Assembly: GCF_000169175.1 (NCBI RefSeq)
Contig: NZ_AAWS01000025.1
Location: 60,821-124,820 of the forward strand
Direction of reading: 5' to 3'
Origin: Microscilla marina ATCC 23134
GTDB lineage: Bacteria; Bacteroidota; Bacteroidia; Cytophagales; Microscillaceae
DNA: 64,000 nucleotides
Part shown: piece after piece, positions 1 through 7,928 of the stretch
Position numbering within the stretch: position 1 is the stretch's first letter
Layout: every line of letters starts with the position of its first letter
Program-made: the position numbers and the translations under genes
The notes under the pieces: model-generated
Database searches by the model: none
Told to the model about the DNA's origin: nothing
Seen by the model: the letters and a program-made list of their open reading frames with translations, nothing else

Positions 1-263
1 ACGTCTTCTTTGGTAAACGAACGGGGCGCTTTGAACAATGCCGCCACCACTTCGTCTATGATTTGCCCTTCGTCGTTGCGAATGGTACCAAAATGCACGG
101 TGTGCGAGGCTTGTTCGCTCAGGGTTTTACCATAAAACACTTGATCACATACCGCAAAAGTGTCTTTGCCCGACACCCTTATCACGCCTATAGCACCCGA
201 ACCACTGGGGGTGGAGAGTGCTACTATAGTATCTTCTTTTTGAGTAAATTGTTCTGGATTCAT
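1..263 (-). CDS. mnmE: tRNA uridine-5-carboxymethylaminomethyl modification GTPase MnmE (N-terminal part, runs off the left edge)
   Basis: The reverse strand from an ATG at 263 encodes 87 residues beginning MNPEQFTQKEDTIVALSTPS, continuing into GSGAIGVIRVSG and ending at the window edge with APRSFTKED. This matches the N-terminal formyl-tetrahydrofolate-binding domain of MnmE/TrmE, whose hallmark is DTIVA-TP-G-GGI-ViRiSG near the start. In the family, MnmE acts with MnmG to modify the wobble uridine of certain tRNAs. The dynamin-like GTPase domain and the C-terminal Cys motif would lie outside the window, so they cannot be checked. The gene is read leftward, away from the repeat-filled intergenic region. 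No Shine-Dalgarno sequence is visible, as is usual in Bacteroidota. Confidence 0.93.
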   Translation of the reverse strand, partial: MNPEQFTQKEDTIVALSTPSGSGAIGVIRVSGKDTFAVCDQVFYGKTLSEQASHTVHFGTIRNDEGQIIDEVVAALFKAPRSFTKED

Positions 264-284
264 TTTTCTTATAGTCAATAGTTG

Positions 285-712
285 GGAGTCGGTAGTTGGG
301 AGCTTCTACAGCCTCAAGTCCTTAGATACCGACGCATATTGGTGCTTTAAGCAACAAGTAGCAAGCAATTAGTCCAGAGTCTGGAGTCCGTAGTTTTAAG
401 GTTCGCTTTGCGCCCATTAGGAATTACGAGTTTGAGAATTACGAATTGGGCGAAGCCATTTGTAATTTAGTCCAGAGTTAGTAGTCTGTAGACCATAGTG
501 GCTTCGCGCCCATTAGGAATTACGAGTTTGAGAATTACGAATTACGCGAAACCATTCGTAATTTAGTTCATAGTTTAGTAGTTTGTAGACCATAGTGGCT
601 TTGCCTTCATTCGTAATTCGTAATTGAATATTAGTCCGGAGTTAGTAGTCTGTAGATCATAGTGGCTTTGCCTTCATTCGTAATTGACTAATTCGTAATT
701 AAAAAAGCCTTC
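285..712. repeat. Intergenic array of 'tagtcc(a/g)gagt ... attcgtaatt' repeats
   Basis: This gene-free stretch between mnmE and the barrel protein is made of imperfect copies of short phrases: tagtccagagt or tagtccggagt, gtagaccatagtggctt, gaattacgagtttgag and attcgtaattcgtaatt. The same phrases recur in a larger array at 19161-19600 and in short form at 11340-11410, so this is a dispersed intergenic family. No coding frame or conserved hairpin is evident. The region from 713 to 863 is AT-rich and presumably contains the promoter of the next gene, but no clear promoter motif was found. Confidence 0.75.
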
Positions 713-863
713 TCTCAATAAGCCTGCAATATAGGCAATGTAAGCTAACTCATTAATAATTAGTGGTCAAACATTTATCATTAAGCAAAAGTTTTTATAT
801 TTAACTTTTTGAAGGCCATATAACGCAAAACATAAGTTATTTTAACTGAAAGTGATTTGTAAA

Positions 864-2579
864 ATGAACACATATCTGCACCAAAATATCAGGATACCCA
901 ACAAAACTCTCTGCTTGTTATTGTTGTTGGGTGTGTTGAGCCCAACTTTGTGGGCGCAAGGTAACCTAGACCGAGAAATAGAGGTAGTAAAGAACCGTAA
1001 AATTGTATTGCCCAAGGCCAACAAACACCACGATAAAATAAATTTGCCACCACCCACCAAAAAAGATTCAACCCAACAGTACATTAATTTTCACGATTTT
1101 CTGAATCCTGCTTTTTCTGCCAAGAGGCATTTGCCCCTTGTAAAGCCAGCGGGAGTATTTGCCGAAGACAATCAAGCGTCCACTTTAAGCAGTCGTATGC
1201 TAGAGGGGTATATCAAAGCTGGAGGCGGAAACTTTGCCACTTCTTATGCTGAGGGAGCCGTGAGTTATCGCCCTAACTCCACTGCATTGTATGGCATCTC
1301 ATTACGGCACCATCAGTCGCGCAATGGTGCAGTGCGTGACGATCTGTCGGCTACTGCCCAAAACGATGTGCAAGTGCAAGCCCGTTATTTTGCCAATACC
1401 TTTGCTATGAGGCTCAAGGCCAATTATCAGCTGAGTCAATACCACTTTTATGGCTACGACTTGGGGCAGTCGGTAGAAAAAGATACCGTTCGGCAGCTTT
1501 TTCAACGTTTTGGACTTACTTTTAGGCAAGTGAGCACCGATGTCAAAAACCGTTTTCAGTATGATTGGGGAGTAAAGGTAAACTACCTCAAAGACGCCTT
1601 TGCTGCCAACGAAACCTTGGGCGACCTGTTTGGTAAGCTGTTGTATCGTTTAGACAGTCATAGTACTGTAAATGTACATACCAATATTCATTTGGGGCAA
1701 CGCACCGATGCCGAACAAGTGTCGCGTTTTGTATACCAACTCAAACCCTTTTATGGCTACAGCAAGGGCAACTGGCGCCTGGAGGGGGGAGTAAATATGG
1801 TGTTTGAAAACGATACACTTGGGCAACAAAACAACCTGCATTTTTACCCTCATGTGCTTGCCGAATACGCGCTGTTGCCCAACCTGTTGCTCAATGCCAG
1901 TCTCAAAGGCGATATTCAACGTACTTCGCTCAACTCTTTTACCACACAAAACCCTTTTGTAAACGCCAATGTAAATCTGGCGCATACCAACCAACGGTTT
2001 GAAGCCTTGTTGGGGGTGAACGGTACCCTTTATCAAAAAATATTTTATAAATTACAGGTGGGCTATGAACAGTTCCAAAATTTATATTTCTTTGTTAATA
2101 GTGCTACCGATACGGCAAGGTTTGACCTGATGTACCAGACCGACAACATCAATCGCTTAAAACTAGAGGCACAATTGGGGTATGAACCCAATGCTGCATA
2201 CAAGTTTTACATCAACGGAGTAGTGTACAATTATCAATTGCCTGACGCTATGGAAGCCCCCTGGCATCGTCCTTTGTTTCAGGCCGAATTAGCCGGAGTT
2301 TGGGTACCTACTCCCAAGTGGCGCCTCAACCTTAACTTTTATGGGTTAGGGGGCATTCAAGCAAAAAACTTTGCTACCAATGAGGTTACTTCGCTCGGTT
2401 TTATTGCCGATATGAACCTAAAGGTTGATTATGTTTTTTGGGAAAAAGGCAGCAATGGCTTGCCCAACTTATCGGCTTTTGTAGCATTGAACAACATTTT
2501 TGCAAAAAATTACCAAAGATATTTATATTACCCACGGCAGGGTTTCAACTTTTTAATTGGACTAATGTATGGATTCTGA
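864..2579 (+). CDS. Outer-membrane beta-barrel protein, TonB-receptor-like barrel without plug (putative)
   Basis: A protein of 571 residues. It begins MNTYLHQ with a hydrophobic signal segment (LCLLLLLGVLSPTLWAQ, about residues 15-31). The rest is rich in alternating aromatic/polar strands such as YGISLRHHQSRNG, ARYFANTFAMRLKANYQL and YKFYINGVVYNYQL, typical of outer-membrane barrels, and it ends in an aromatic-rich strand (GFNFLIGLMYGF) with terminal Phe, the usual outer-membrane signature. No plug or TonB box was recognised. The ATG at 864 was chosen over a GTG at 852 because it directly precedes the signal peptide. The gene overlaps the HU-CCDC81/SPOR gene by 11 bp, so the two are probably translationally coupled. 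Substrate unknown. Confidence 0.7.
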   Translation: MNTYLHQNIRIPNKTLCLLLLLGVLSPTLWAQGNLDREIEVVKNRKIVLPKANKHHDKINLPPPTKKDSTQQYINFHDFLNPAFSAKRHLPLVKPAGVFAEDNQASTLSSRMLEGYIKAGGGNFATSYAEGAVSYRPNSTALYGISLRHHQSRNGAVRDDLSATAQNDVQVQARYFANTFAMRLKANYQLSQYHFYGYDLGQSVEKDTVRQLFQRFGLTFRQVSTDVKNRFQYDWGVKVNYLKDAFAANETLGDLFGKLLYRLDSHSTVNVHTNIHLGQRTDAEQVSRFVYQLKPFYGYSKGNWRLEGGVNMVFENDTLGQQNNLHFYPHVLAEYALLPNLLLNASLKGDIQRTSLNSFTTQNPFVNANVNLAHTNQRFEALLGVNGTLYQKIFYKLQVGYEQFQNLYFFVNSATDTARFDLMYQTDNINRLKLEAQLGYEPNAAYKFYINGVVYNYQLPDAMEAPWHRPLFQAELAGVWVPTPKWRLNLNFYGLGGIQAKNFATNEVTSLGFIADMNLKVDYVFWEKGSNGLPNLSAFVALNNIFAKNYQRYLYYPRQGFNFLIGLMYGF

Positions 2580-3903
2580 GAAATACCCTATACAAAAATA
2601 CATTTATGAATGGTTGCTTGATCATGAGACTATCATAGTACCCGAACTCGGACAGTTTGTGGCAGAGTTTAAGGGTGCTTCTATACAGCCTACAGCTACC
2701 ACCAGCAGTATGTTGCCCCCTAACAAAACGGTTATCTTTAATACAGACAACCGCGATGATGACGGAGTATTGACAGGTTTTATATGCCAACAAGAAGACC
2801 TGCCCGAAGAGGAGGTACAAAGCTATCTGAAGCAAGTAGTTACTGAGCTTAAAATCGCATTGGCATCTGATCAAAAATATGAACTGCCCGCCTTTGGTAC
2901 TTTTTCAAAAAATCCGATGGGTGAGATAGAGTTTAGTGCTGACGAAAATGTCAACTTCGAAGGGGGAAGTTTTGGTTTACCCAAACTGTTTTACAAGCCA
3001 GTAGAGAAACAGGATGATTTAAGCTTTTTTGATCAGTTAGATGTAGACGACGAACCTGTAACGCCCCAACCAGTGGGCAACCCAGAAGTAACTGGCCAAA
3101 CAGAGGATAATCCGGCAGGTTTTGTGGCGGCGGGTGACCACAAGCCCGAAAACACTTACCAAGATGATGATGACGATGACGACGATTTTGATGATGACGA
3201 TGATGACAAACCTATCAGGCGTAAGTGGCTTATACCTGTAGTGGTAATATTGCTTGCCGGGGTGTTGGTAACGGCGGGTATTATGTATATTCCGGCGATG
3301 TTTGGTAATGGAGAAAGCGCCAAGAAAGACGAAAAAACCGATAGCAGTAAAATAGCTGCTGCTAATAACAACACAGGAGATACCAGCGTGACTACGTCTA
3401 CTGAGGTAAATCTGGCCGATACCAACAAAAACGATCAGGGTTCTACTTCTTCTGACAAAAAAGAAGATACTAAAACTGAGACCAAAAAGGAAGCGCCTAA
3501 AACTACCACTACTGAGAATACCAGCACAGGCAGCGCCAGCACAGGTAACAACACCACCACACCTGCTTACAGGCCTTCTGCTACTAACAATACCAACAGT
3601 GGTATCATTAGTAGTTTTGCTTATCGCCCCCAAACACCTGCCGATCTCAGTACAGCAATGCTCAATTCGCCTACGTCGCAGTATTATATAGTACTGGGTG
3701 GTTTTGGCAACAAAGCCAATGCTTACTCATTGTATAATAACCTCAAGAGCCGCAACTACCCGGCTAAAATTATGGCACCTACAGGTAGTAGTGCATTACA
3801 CCGGGTAGTGCTAGGAGCTTACAGCTCAGAGGCAGAGGCCGAAAGCAAACGCAATGGTTATACGGGCACTTTTGGTAGCAAAATATGGGTAACGAAGTAT
3901 TAA
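2569..3903 (+). CDS. HU-CCDC81 and SPOR domain protein (peptidoglycan-associated, single membrane span)
   Basis: This 444-residue protein has a clear modular order. Residues about 5-140 resemble the paired HU-CCDC81 modules of Bacteroidota (IQKYIYEWLLDHETIIVPELG, then FGTFSKNPMGEIEFSADE, where ELG-F and FG-F turns are typical). An acidic run of mostly Asp follows (about 198-216), then one transmembrane helix (WLIPVVVILLAGVLVTAGIMY, about 219-240). A Thr/Ser/Lys-rich linker precedes a C-terminal SPOR domain (about 371-444, YYIVLGGFGNKANAYSLYNNL to KIWVTKY). SPOR domains bind denuded glycan strands at division sites. The inferred topology is cytoplasmic HU modules and periplasmic SPOR. The start overlaps the end of the preceding barrel gene. 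A strong hairpin terminator follows. Confidence 0.9.
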   Translation: MDSEKYPIQKYIYEWLLDHETIIVPELGQFVAEFKGASIQPTATTSSMLPPNKTVIFNTDNRDDDGVLTGFICQQEDLPEEEVQSYLKQVVTELKIALASDQKYELPAFGTFSKNPMGEIEFSADENVNFEGGSFGLPKLFYKPVEKQDDLSFFDQLDVDDEPVTPQPVGNPEVTGQTEDNPAGFVAAGDHKPENTYQDDDDDDDDFDDDDDDKPIRRKWLIPVVVILLAGVLVTAGIMYIPAMFGNGESAKKDEKTDSSKIAAANNNTGDTSVTTSTEVNLADTNKNDQGSTSSDKKEDTKTETKKEAPKTTTTENTSTGSASTGNNTTTPAYRPSATNNTNSGIISSFAYRPQTPADLSTAMLNSPTSQYYIVLGGFGNKANAYSLYNNLKSRNYPAKIMAPTGSSALHRVVLGAYSSEAEAESKRNGYTGTFGSKIWVTKY

Positions 3904-3942
3904 ATTAAGCTTCAAGCTATTATCGATAAGGCTTATTCGCTT

Positions 3943-3981
3943 AAAGAGAATGTTTTTTTCGAAAGGCATTCTCTTTTTTTG
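3943..3981 (+). terminator. Rho-independent terminator after the HU-CCDC81/SPOR gene
   Basis: Arms aaagagaatg (3943-3952) and cattctcttt (3967-3976) are fully complementary, and a T run follows. It lies 40 bp after the stop codon. Confidence 0.85.
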
Positions 3982-4018
3982 TTTTTCAAAAAAATAATCA
4001 TCACCACCACACTATTAT

Positions 4019-4063
4019 GAAGCCCTGGCTACTTTCTCTTTTCTTATGAGTCGGGCTTTTTTA
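4019..4063 (+). terminator. Second possible terminator hairpin
   Basis: aagccc (4020-4025) pairs with gggctt (4053-4058), followed by a T run. The outer stem is only six bases, with partial pairing further in. It could be a back-up terminator for the same transcript. No coding feature lies between the two hairpins. The rest of 3904-4269 holds only the promoter listed next. Confidence 0.4.
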
Positions 4064-4201
4064 TCTCATAAGCCACCTTCTCTTGGTAGCTGGTAATAGT
4101 AGCTTTCATTATCGCTGTTTTTGTTTACTTAATCCCTCGATTGTAGGCGTATCACTATAAAATCTAATCCCGAGCACAAATAAAGTATGCACGCATACTA
4201 A

Positions 4202-4232
4202 TTGTTTTCTTAACACATATTTTGTACTTTTG
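4202..4232 (+). promoter_or_regulatory. Bacteroidetes-type promoter of the phasin-like gene
   Basis: TTG at 4202-4204 and TACTTTTG at 4225-4232 are separated by 20 bp, fitting the sigma-ABfr consensus of Bacteroidota (TTG, 19-21 bp, TAnnTTTG). The start codon at 4270 lies about 38 bp further on, a sensible leader length. Confidence 0.6.
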
Positions 4233-4269
4233 CTATATTGAAACAATTACCAACTAAAGAATAAACATA

Positions 4270-4638
4270 ATGCAGGATCTATTGATGAAATGGTTGTATT
4301 CAGGAGTAGGAATGGCGGCTCTGACAGCTGAAACAGTGAAACAAACCATTGACAAGCTGGTAGATGATAGAAAACTATCGGTGGAAGAAGGTAAAAAAAT
4401 TGTTGATGAGTTTTTGAACAATTTTCAGAATACAGAAACCAAAAAAACTGATTTTGAAGCCCAGGTAGGAAAAATTTTCGACAAAGTAACCAAAAGTTTT
4501 GGTTTGGTGTCTGCCACTGAGGTAGAGGTATTGCAAAGTCGCATAGGTGAACTTGAGGCAGAACTTGCCGAAAAGAAAAAACCTGCGGCTAAGAAAATAC
4601 CTGTGAGCAAAACCAAAAGCGAAAGTACTACCAAGTAG
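4270..4638 (+). CDS. Phasin-family / PhaF-like coiled-coil protein
   Basis: A small protein of 122 residues. The N-terminal helix (MQDLLMKWLYSGVGMAALTA) is amphipathic. It is followed by TVKQTIDKLVDDRKLSVEEGKKIVDEF, a pattern shared with polyhydroxyalkanoate granule-associated (phasin/PhaF-PhaI type) proteins. A coiled coil (VEVLQSRIGELEAELAEKKK, about 86-105) and a Lys-rich, low-complexity tail (PAAKKIPVSKTK) complete it. In the family such proteins coat storage granules or act as small helical chaperone-like factors; no PHA synthase is visible in this window, so granule binding is only suggested. It is flanked by its own promoter and terminator, so it is probably monocistronic. Confidence 0.65.
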   Translation: MQDLLMKWLYSGVGMAALTAETVKQTIDKLVDDRKLSVEEGKKIVDEFLNNFQNTETKKTDFEAQVGKIFDKVTKSFGLVSATEVEVLQSRIGELEAELAEKKKPAAKKIPVSKTKSESTTK

Positions 4639-4686
4639 TCGTTTATATAAAAATTGTAAGTTTTAAAGATTACCTGGTTAACATAC

Positions 4687-4730
4687 AAAACCCAATTATT
4701 GCACTAAGGCAATGATTGGGTTTTATTTTT
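4687..4730. terminator. Strong, probably bidirectional terminator between convergent genes
   Basis: Arms at 4687-4702 and 4709-4724 pair over 16 bases with one G-T pair (core aaaacccaat / attgggtttt). T runs occur on both strands. It separates the phasin-like gene from the convergent small exported protein gene. Confidence 0.85.
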
Positions 4731-4741
4731 TACCTGTTGGC

Positions 4742-5107
4742 TCAATCTGCCCCGTGGAGGTTGAGCGCGAGTTGGGTTTGCAACCCTACCAGTTTCCTTA
4801 CTTCAGGCTCTGGAAGTTTGATGGTTTGGTTGTGGTACAAAAACTCATAAAGTGCGGGTTCTTTACTAGCAGTTTGTCGTCGGGTAACTTTGATTCCGCG
4901 AAAATAACGAGTGATTTCGGGCAGTACTTTGCCCCGGTATTTGAAATAACGTGAAATGTCGAATATTACTTTTTGGGTGAAACTTTTATGGTAATCTTTG
5001 ATCTCTTTTTTGAGTGAGGCTTCTATATTTTGGTGTTGGGCAAGACTTGTATAACTAAATGTGGAGAGTGAACTAAAAGCCAAAAGAGCAATTAATAATT
5101 TATTCAT
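4742..5107 (-). CDS. Small exported protein of unknown function
   Basis: It encodes 121 residues with a clear signal peptide (MNKLLIALLAFSSLSTFSYTSLAQ, likely cleaved after Ala23 or Gln24). The mature part is short and basic (QHQNIEASLKKEIKDYHKSF, then FRGIKVTRRQTASKE) and contains no Cys. I do not recognise a family. It converges on the phasin-like gene and shares its terminator. It is preceded by a 363-bp gene-free region, so it is likely transcribed alone. Confidence 0.6.
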   Translation of the reverse strand: MNKLLIALLAFSSLSTFSYTSLAQHQNIEASLKKEIKDYHKSFTQKVIFDISRYFKYRGKVLPEITRYFRGIKVTRRQTASKEPALYEFLYHNQTIKLPEPEVRKLVGLQTQLALNLHGAD

Positions 5108-5470
5108 AGTTCATTTTGTTAAAGTAGATTGAAAAGCTGAATATTAAAGGGTGTAATTTTCTCCTCTCTGTATATAACTTTTTTTAGGACAAAAAGGCTG
5201 CGTTTTTTTAGAAAAAAAATGTTAAACACTTCTAAAATAGGTGTTATTCGTTATATGAATAGTAATTTTTACTAGACATGAACGGTTTGATACGCTTGAT
5301 GTTGGAGGTAAAGGGGGCAATGTGTTGCTGCCTGGAGCTTGAGTCTTCAAGCGGTGGGCAAAAAAATAGCGATAACGGCACAAGCATTTAACCAAAAAAA
5401 GTCGTCACCAACTACTCCCTTTTGCATTTGCTGTTGTCTTATTGGTAAGCGTTAACAAACTTGTAAAGTT
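5108..5470. other. Gene-free region between divergent genes
   Basis: This 363-bp stretch separates the divergently read genes at 5107 and 5471, so it should hold both promoters. It is AT-rich near 5160-5280 and more GC-rich at 5290-5400. No convincing TAnnTTTG promoter, hairpin or repeat was seen. Confidence 0.5.
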
Positions 5471-5902
5471 ATGAAACAAATAATGGCGTTGGCAGTGGTT
5501 TCTTTTGTGGGCTTATTGTGTTGGGCTTTTACGGCAGAGTTGCTCATAAGTAGCCAGCAACAACACTTGATGAATAGCGAGTGGCATATAAAAAAGGTAC
5601 AAGATAAAACCACAGGACAGACAATTACTACAGCAAAAGGTTATAAAATAAAATTTTATAAAGCCTCATTTAGCTTACACCTCGACGTAAACAGTTGTTT
5701 GGGCAAAGCTGATATTACTTCAAACACTATTCGAACCTCTCCTGATCAAACCACTTGCTCAACCGCTTGCTGCGATACCAAAGAAGCCAAAGCTCTGGCT
5801 GCAATGCTTGACTCTCCATCGTTGAAAACCTATCAGATACAAGGCACTCAATTGACTATTTCGGACAAAAAATATATTATTTGGCTAAAAGCCACCAAGT
5901 GA
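5471..5902 (+). CDS. META-domain (HslJ-like) exported protein
   Basis: It encodes 143 residues. An N-terminal hydrophobic segment (ALAVVSFVGLLCWAFTAELL, about 6-25) acts as a signal or anchor. It is followed by a META-like domain: SEWHIKKVQD near residue 35, a central C-LGKADI segment, paired Cys residues (TTCSTACCDTKEAKALAAML), and the closing strand LTISDKKYIIWLKA. META domains occur in the heat-inducible outer-membrane protein HslJ and are thought to be involved in envelope stress. The assignment rests on the W-start, the central Cys cluster and the final strand pattern, so it is moderately confident. Confidence 0.6.
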   Translation: MKQIMALAVVSFVGLLCWAFTAELLISSQQQHLMNSEWHIKKVQDKTTGQTITTAKGYKIKFYKASFSLHLDVNSCLGKADITSNTIRTSPDQTTCSTACCDTKEAKALAAMLDSPSLKTYQIQGTQLTISDKKYIIWLKATK

Positions 5903-6079
5903 GGAGGGATAAAAAGTGAAGTATAATGGTTAATTTAGGTACATGTTAAAAGCCTTAACGGTTGGTTGCTCCTTGGCAAAATAGTAAAAAACTAAGTATA
6001 TTTACATTTATTGATCATTCTTTGCAATACAGCTGCCTTATATATGGCATAATAACCTATCCACAAATACTATAAGAAA

Positions 6080-6973
6080 ATGAAAAAAATATCTTTATTA
6101 ATTGTAGGTCTATGGCTGTCGTTTGCGCAGCTTCAGGCGCAACATATTCCTCGCTTTTCGTTTGATCGTAACTATTCTCTTGGCGACATTGTATGTCATT
6201 CGCCTTATAGCTTTGTGTTATCGTCGCAATTTGAAGGCATTCGATACGACACCTATATAGAAGGATTGCATCAAACAGTATTTTACGCCAAGCAGAAAGT
6301 GATAAAACCTGGTGAGCCACCTTTTACCCGTGAACTCACTGCTTTGGAAATGAGCCGCTTGCCCCACCTAAACCTCTTGTATTATTCACCAGACAAAAAC
6401 ATAGAGGAGCAAACCATTTTAGTAAAGTCTTGGCGTGTTTCGCCCAAAGGTTTCAGAACCAATAGCGGGAAGAACCTACCCAAGGCTACCCCCATCGATT
6501 TTGAGATTAAACACTTGGTAAAAATACCTTATTCGAGGTTAGACTACCGCCGTCTTGCCCGTTTGCAACAACGTTGGCAGCATACCCGCCACCAATGGAA
6601 AAACAGTTATACGTACGTGTTACGCAAAGATAGTGTGTCGAAGCGTACCGGAAAGGCAATTGGAGTAAAAAAGGTAGTAAAAGTAAAAAATGGTAAAATA
6701 GTAAATGTGCAAGCTTTTAGGGTAGAACAAAATTGGTTGGGCAAAACCCACAAAAAAGAGTACAAAAGCGAGCCTTTGCACCTATCAGACGCTGACCGGA
6801 GGGCTACTCAAAGCCTGGATGAGTTTTATGAGCAAGCATTGACTGTATTGCAACAAAGCTACCATGCGTCGTTAGATCAATCGCCCCAAGCAATGAGTTT
6901 TACCTTGCACCAGTTTCGCCCCCGCAATAAAGGAGTGACAGTATATACCTTGGAGAGCGTATTACCTAATTAA
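6080..6973 (+). CDS. Exported protein, tandem paralog 1 (DUF6174-like repeats, putative)
   Basis: A protein of 297 residues with signal peptide MKKISLLIVGLWLSFAQLQAQ. Two similar halves can be seen. Each has a segment like YSFVL or YTYVL, then a strand with VKNGKIVNVQAFR or the equivalent, then a Pro/Leu-containing turn and an acidic helix such as SLDEFYEQALTVL. This order resembles the DUF6174 type of exported domain (aromatic strand, 'V-x-GKV', then 'tidelFd' helix), but that is a by-eye comparison. The gene at 7025 encodes a protein of similar size with the same pattern, 51 bp downstream, so the pair is a likely tandem duplication and one operon. Confidence 0.55.
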   Translation: MKKISLLIVGLWLSFAQLQAQHIPRFSFDRNYSLGDIVCHSPYSFVLSSQFEGIRYDTYIEGLHQTVFYAKQKVIKPGEPPFTRELTALEMSRLPHLNLLYYSPDKNIEEQTILVKSWRVSPKGFRTNSGKNLPKATPIDFEIKHLVKIPYSRLDYRRLARLQQRWQHTRHQWKNSYTYVLRKDSVSKRTGKAIGVKKVVKVKNGKIVNVQAFRVEQNWLGKTHKKEYKSEPLHLSDADRRATQSLDEFYEQALTVLQQSYHASLDQSPQAMSFTLHQFRPRNKGVTVYTLESVLPN

Positions 6974-7024
6974 TTGAGAAAGAGTAGGCGATTGTTTTCT
7001 GGTAATGAAGAATAAACAGCAGTA

Positions 7025-7909
7025 ATGAAACATTTTATCAACATACTTGGACTGAGCTTGTGGTTGTGGGTCGGGCAACTGGCACAGGCACAAACAGCCA
7101 CCCAACAATTGAAGCAAAGCCAAAAAAAGTGGCAAAAAATGGCTGCTAAGGTAGGTTTTAATTATTCTTTTCACTTGTTGGAGTCGGCACGCGGGCGCAA
7201 TTTCCGCACTATAGTAACCGTAAAACAAGGCAAAGTAGCGGGGGCAGTGCAAAGAGTGAGCATCAGCCCAGGTACCCCTCCCTTGTATACTCCATTGAGC
7301 CAACAGGCGCTTAAGCGTTTACCTACTTTAGGTCAGGTATACGATCAGGCAATTGGTGGTATTGTAAAAAAAGCAGGTAAAAATCTGCAGCTTTATTTCG
7401 ACAAGCGGGACTTATTGGTTCAGGCGGGTTATGAGGAGGTAGGCTGCAAAGGCGATTGTTATAAAGGCTACAAAATAGCTGATATTCGACTTACACTTGG
7501 GGCAATTGAACAGTTGATTGTGAGTTGGACTGCCTGGGTAGACTTTAAGACCCAGTGCAACAACCGTTACAGTTTTATCATTCAAACCAAGCAACCTACT
7601 GATCAGTTGGAAGTAGAAAAAAACATTTTGGTAGACAAGGGGAAGATCATAAAACTAGTAGAAACAAGAGTTAAGCAGGGGAGGGCAAGCCGTCGTTTGT
7701 ATACCAAGGCAGAGCGGTACAAGGCAGCGCAAATGGATAAAATTTATGAAAATGCTTTTGTGCAGCTTTCTTCTCCTCCCCAAAGCAATCAACAACATTG
7801 GGTGAAATTTGCCAATAATGGCTTACTTTCAATGAGTGGTTTTTTACTCAAAAACTGCCCTTCAGATTGTTTTAGAGGGTTTAGTATAGTGAGGTTACGC
7901 AAGAGGTAA
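7025..7909 (+). CDS. Exported protein, tandem paralog 2 (DUF6174-like repeats, putative)
   Basis: A protein of 294 residues with signal peptide MKHFINILGLSLWLWVGQLAQAQ. Repeat 1 contains FNYSFHLLESARGRNFR, VTVKQGKVAGAV, a GTPPLYTPLS turn and LGQVYDQAIG. Repeat 2 contains NNRYSFIIQTKQ, LVDKGKIIKLVETR and MDKIYENAFVQL. The first repeat shares the GTPP/GEPP-(L/F)-T turn with its upstream neighbour. Two Cys pairs (VGCKGDCYKGY near 140 and NCPSDCFRGF near 283) have identical C-x-x-x-C-(Y/F)-(K/R)-G spacing and flank each repeat end, which suggests disulfides or an ancestral motif. Function unknown. Confidence 0.55.
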   Translation: MKHFINILGLSLWLWVGQLAQAQTATQQLKQSQKKWQKMAAKVGFNYSFHLLESARGRNFRTIVTVKQGKVAGAVQRVSISPGTPPLYTPLSQQALKRLPTLGQVYDQAIGGIVKKAGKNLQLYFDKRDLLVQAGYEEVGCKGDCYKGYKIADIRLTLGAIEQLIVSWTAWVDFKTQCNNRYSFIIQTKQPTDQLEVEKNILVDKGKIIKLVETRVKQGRASRRLYTKAERYKAAQMDKIYENAFVQLSSPPQSNQQHWVKFANNGLLSMSGFLLKNCPSDCFRGFSIVRLRKR

Positions 7910-7928
7910 CCCTCACATTTAGGTAATG

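Noticed and set aside
3156..3428. Leftward frame with a Ser-rich run opposite the HU-CCDC81/SPOR gene
   Set aside because: The Ser run is the antisense of the Asp-rich linker (GAT/GAC codons); a shadow frame.
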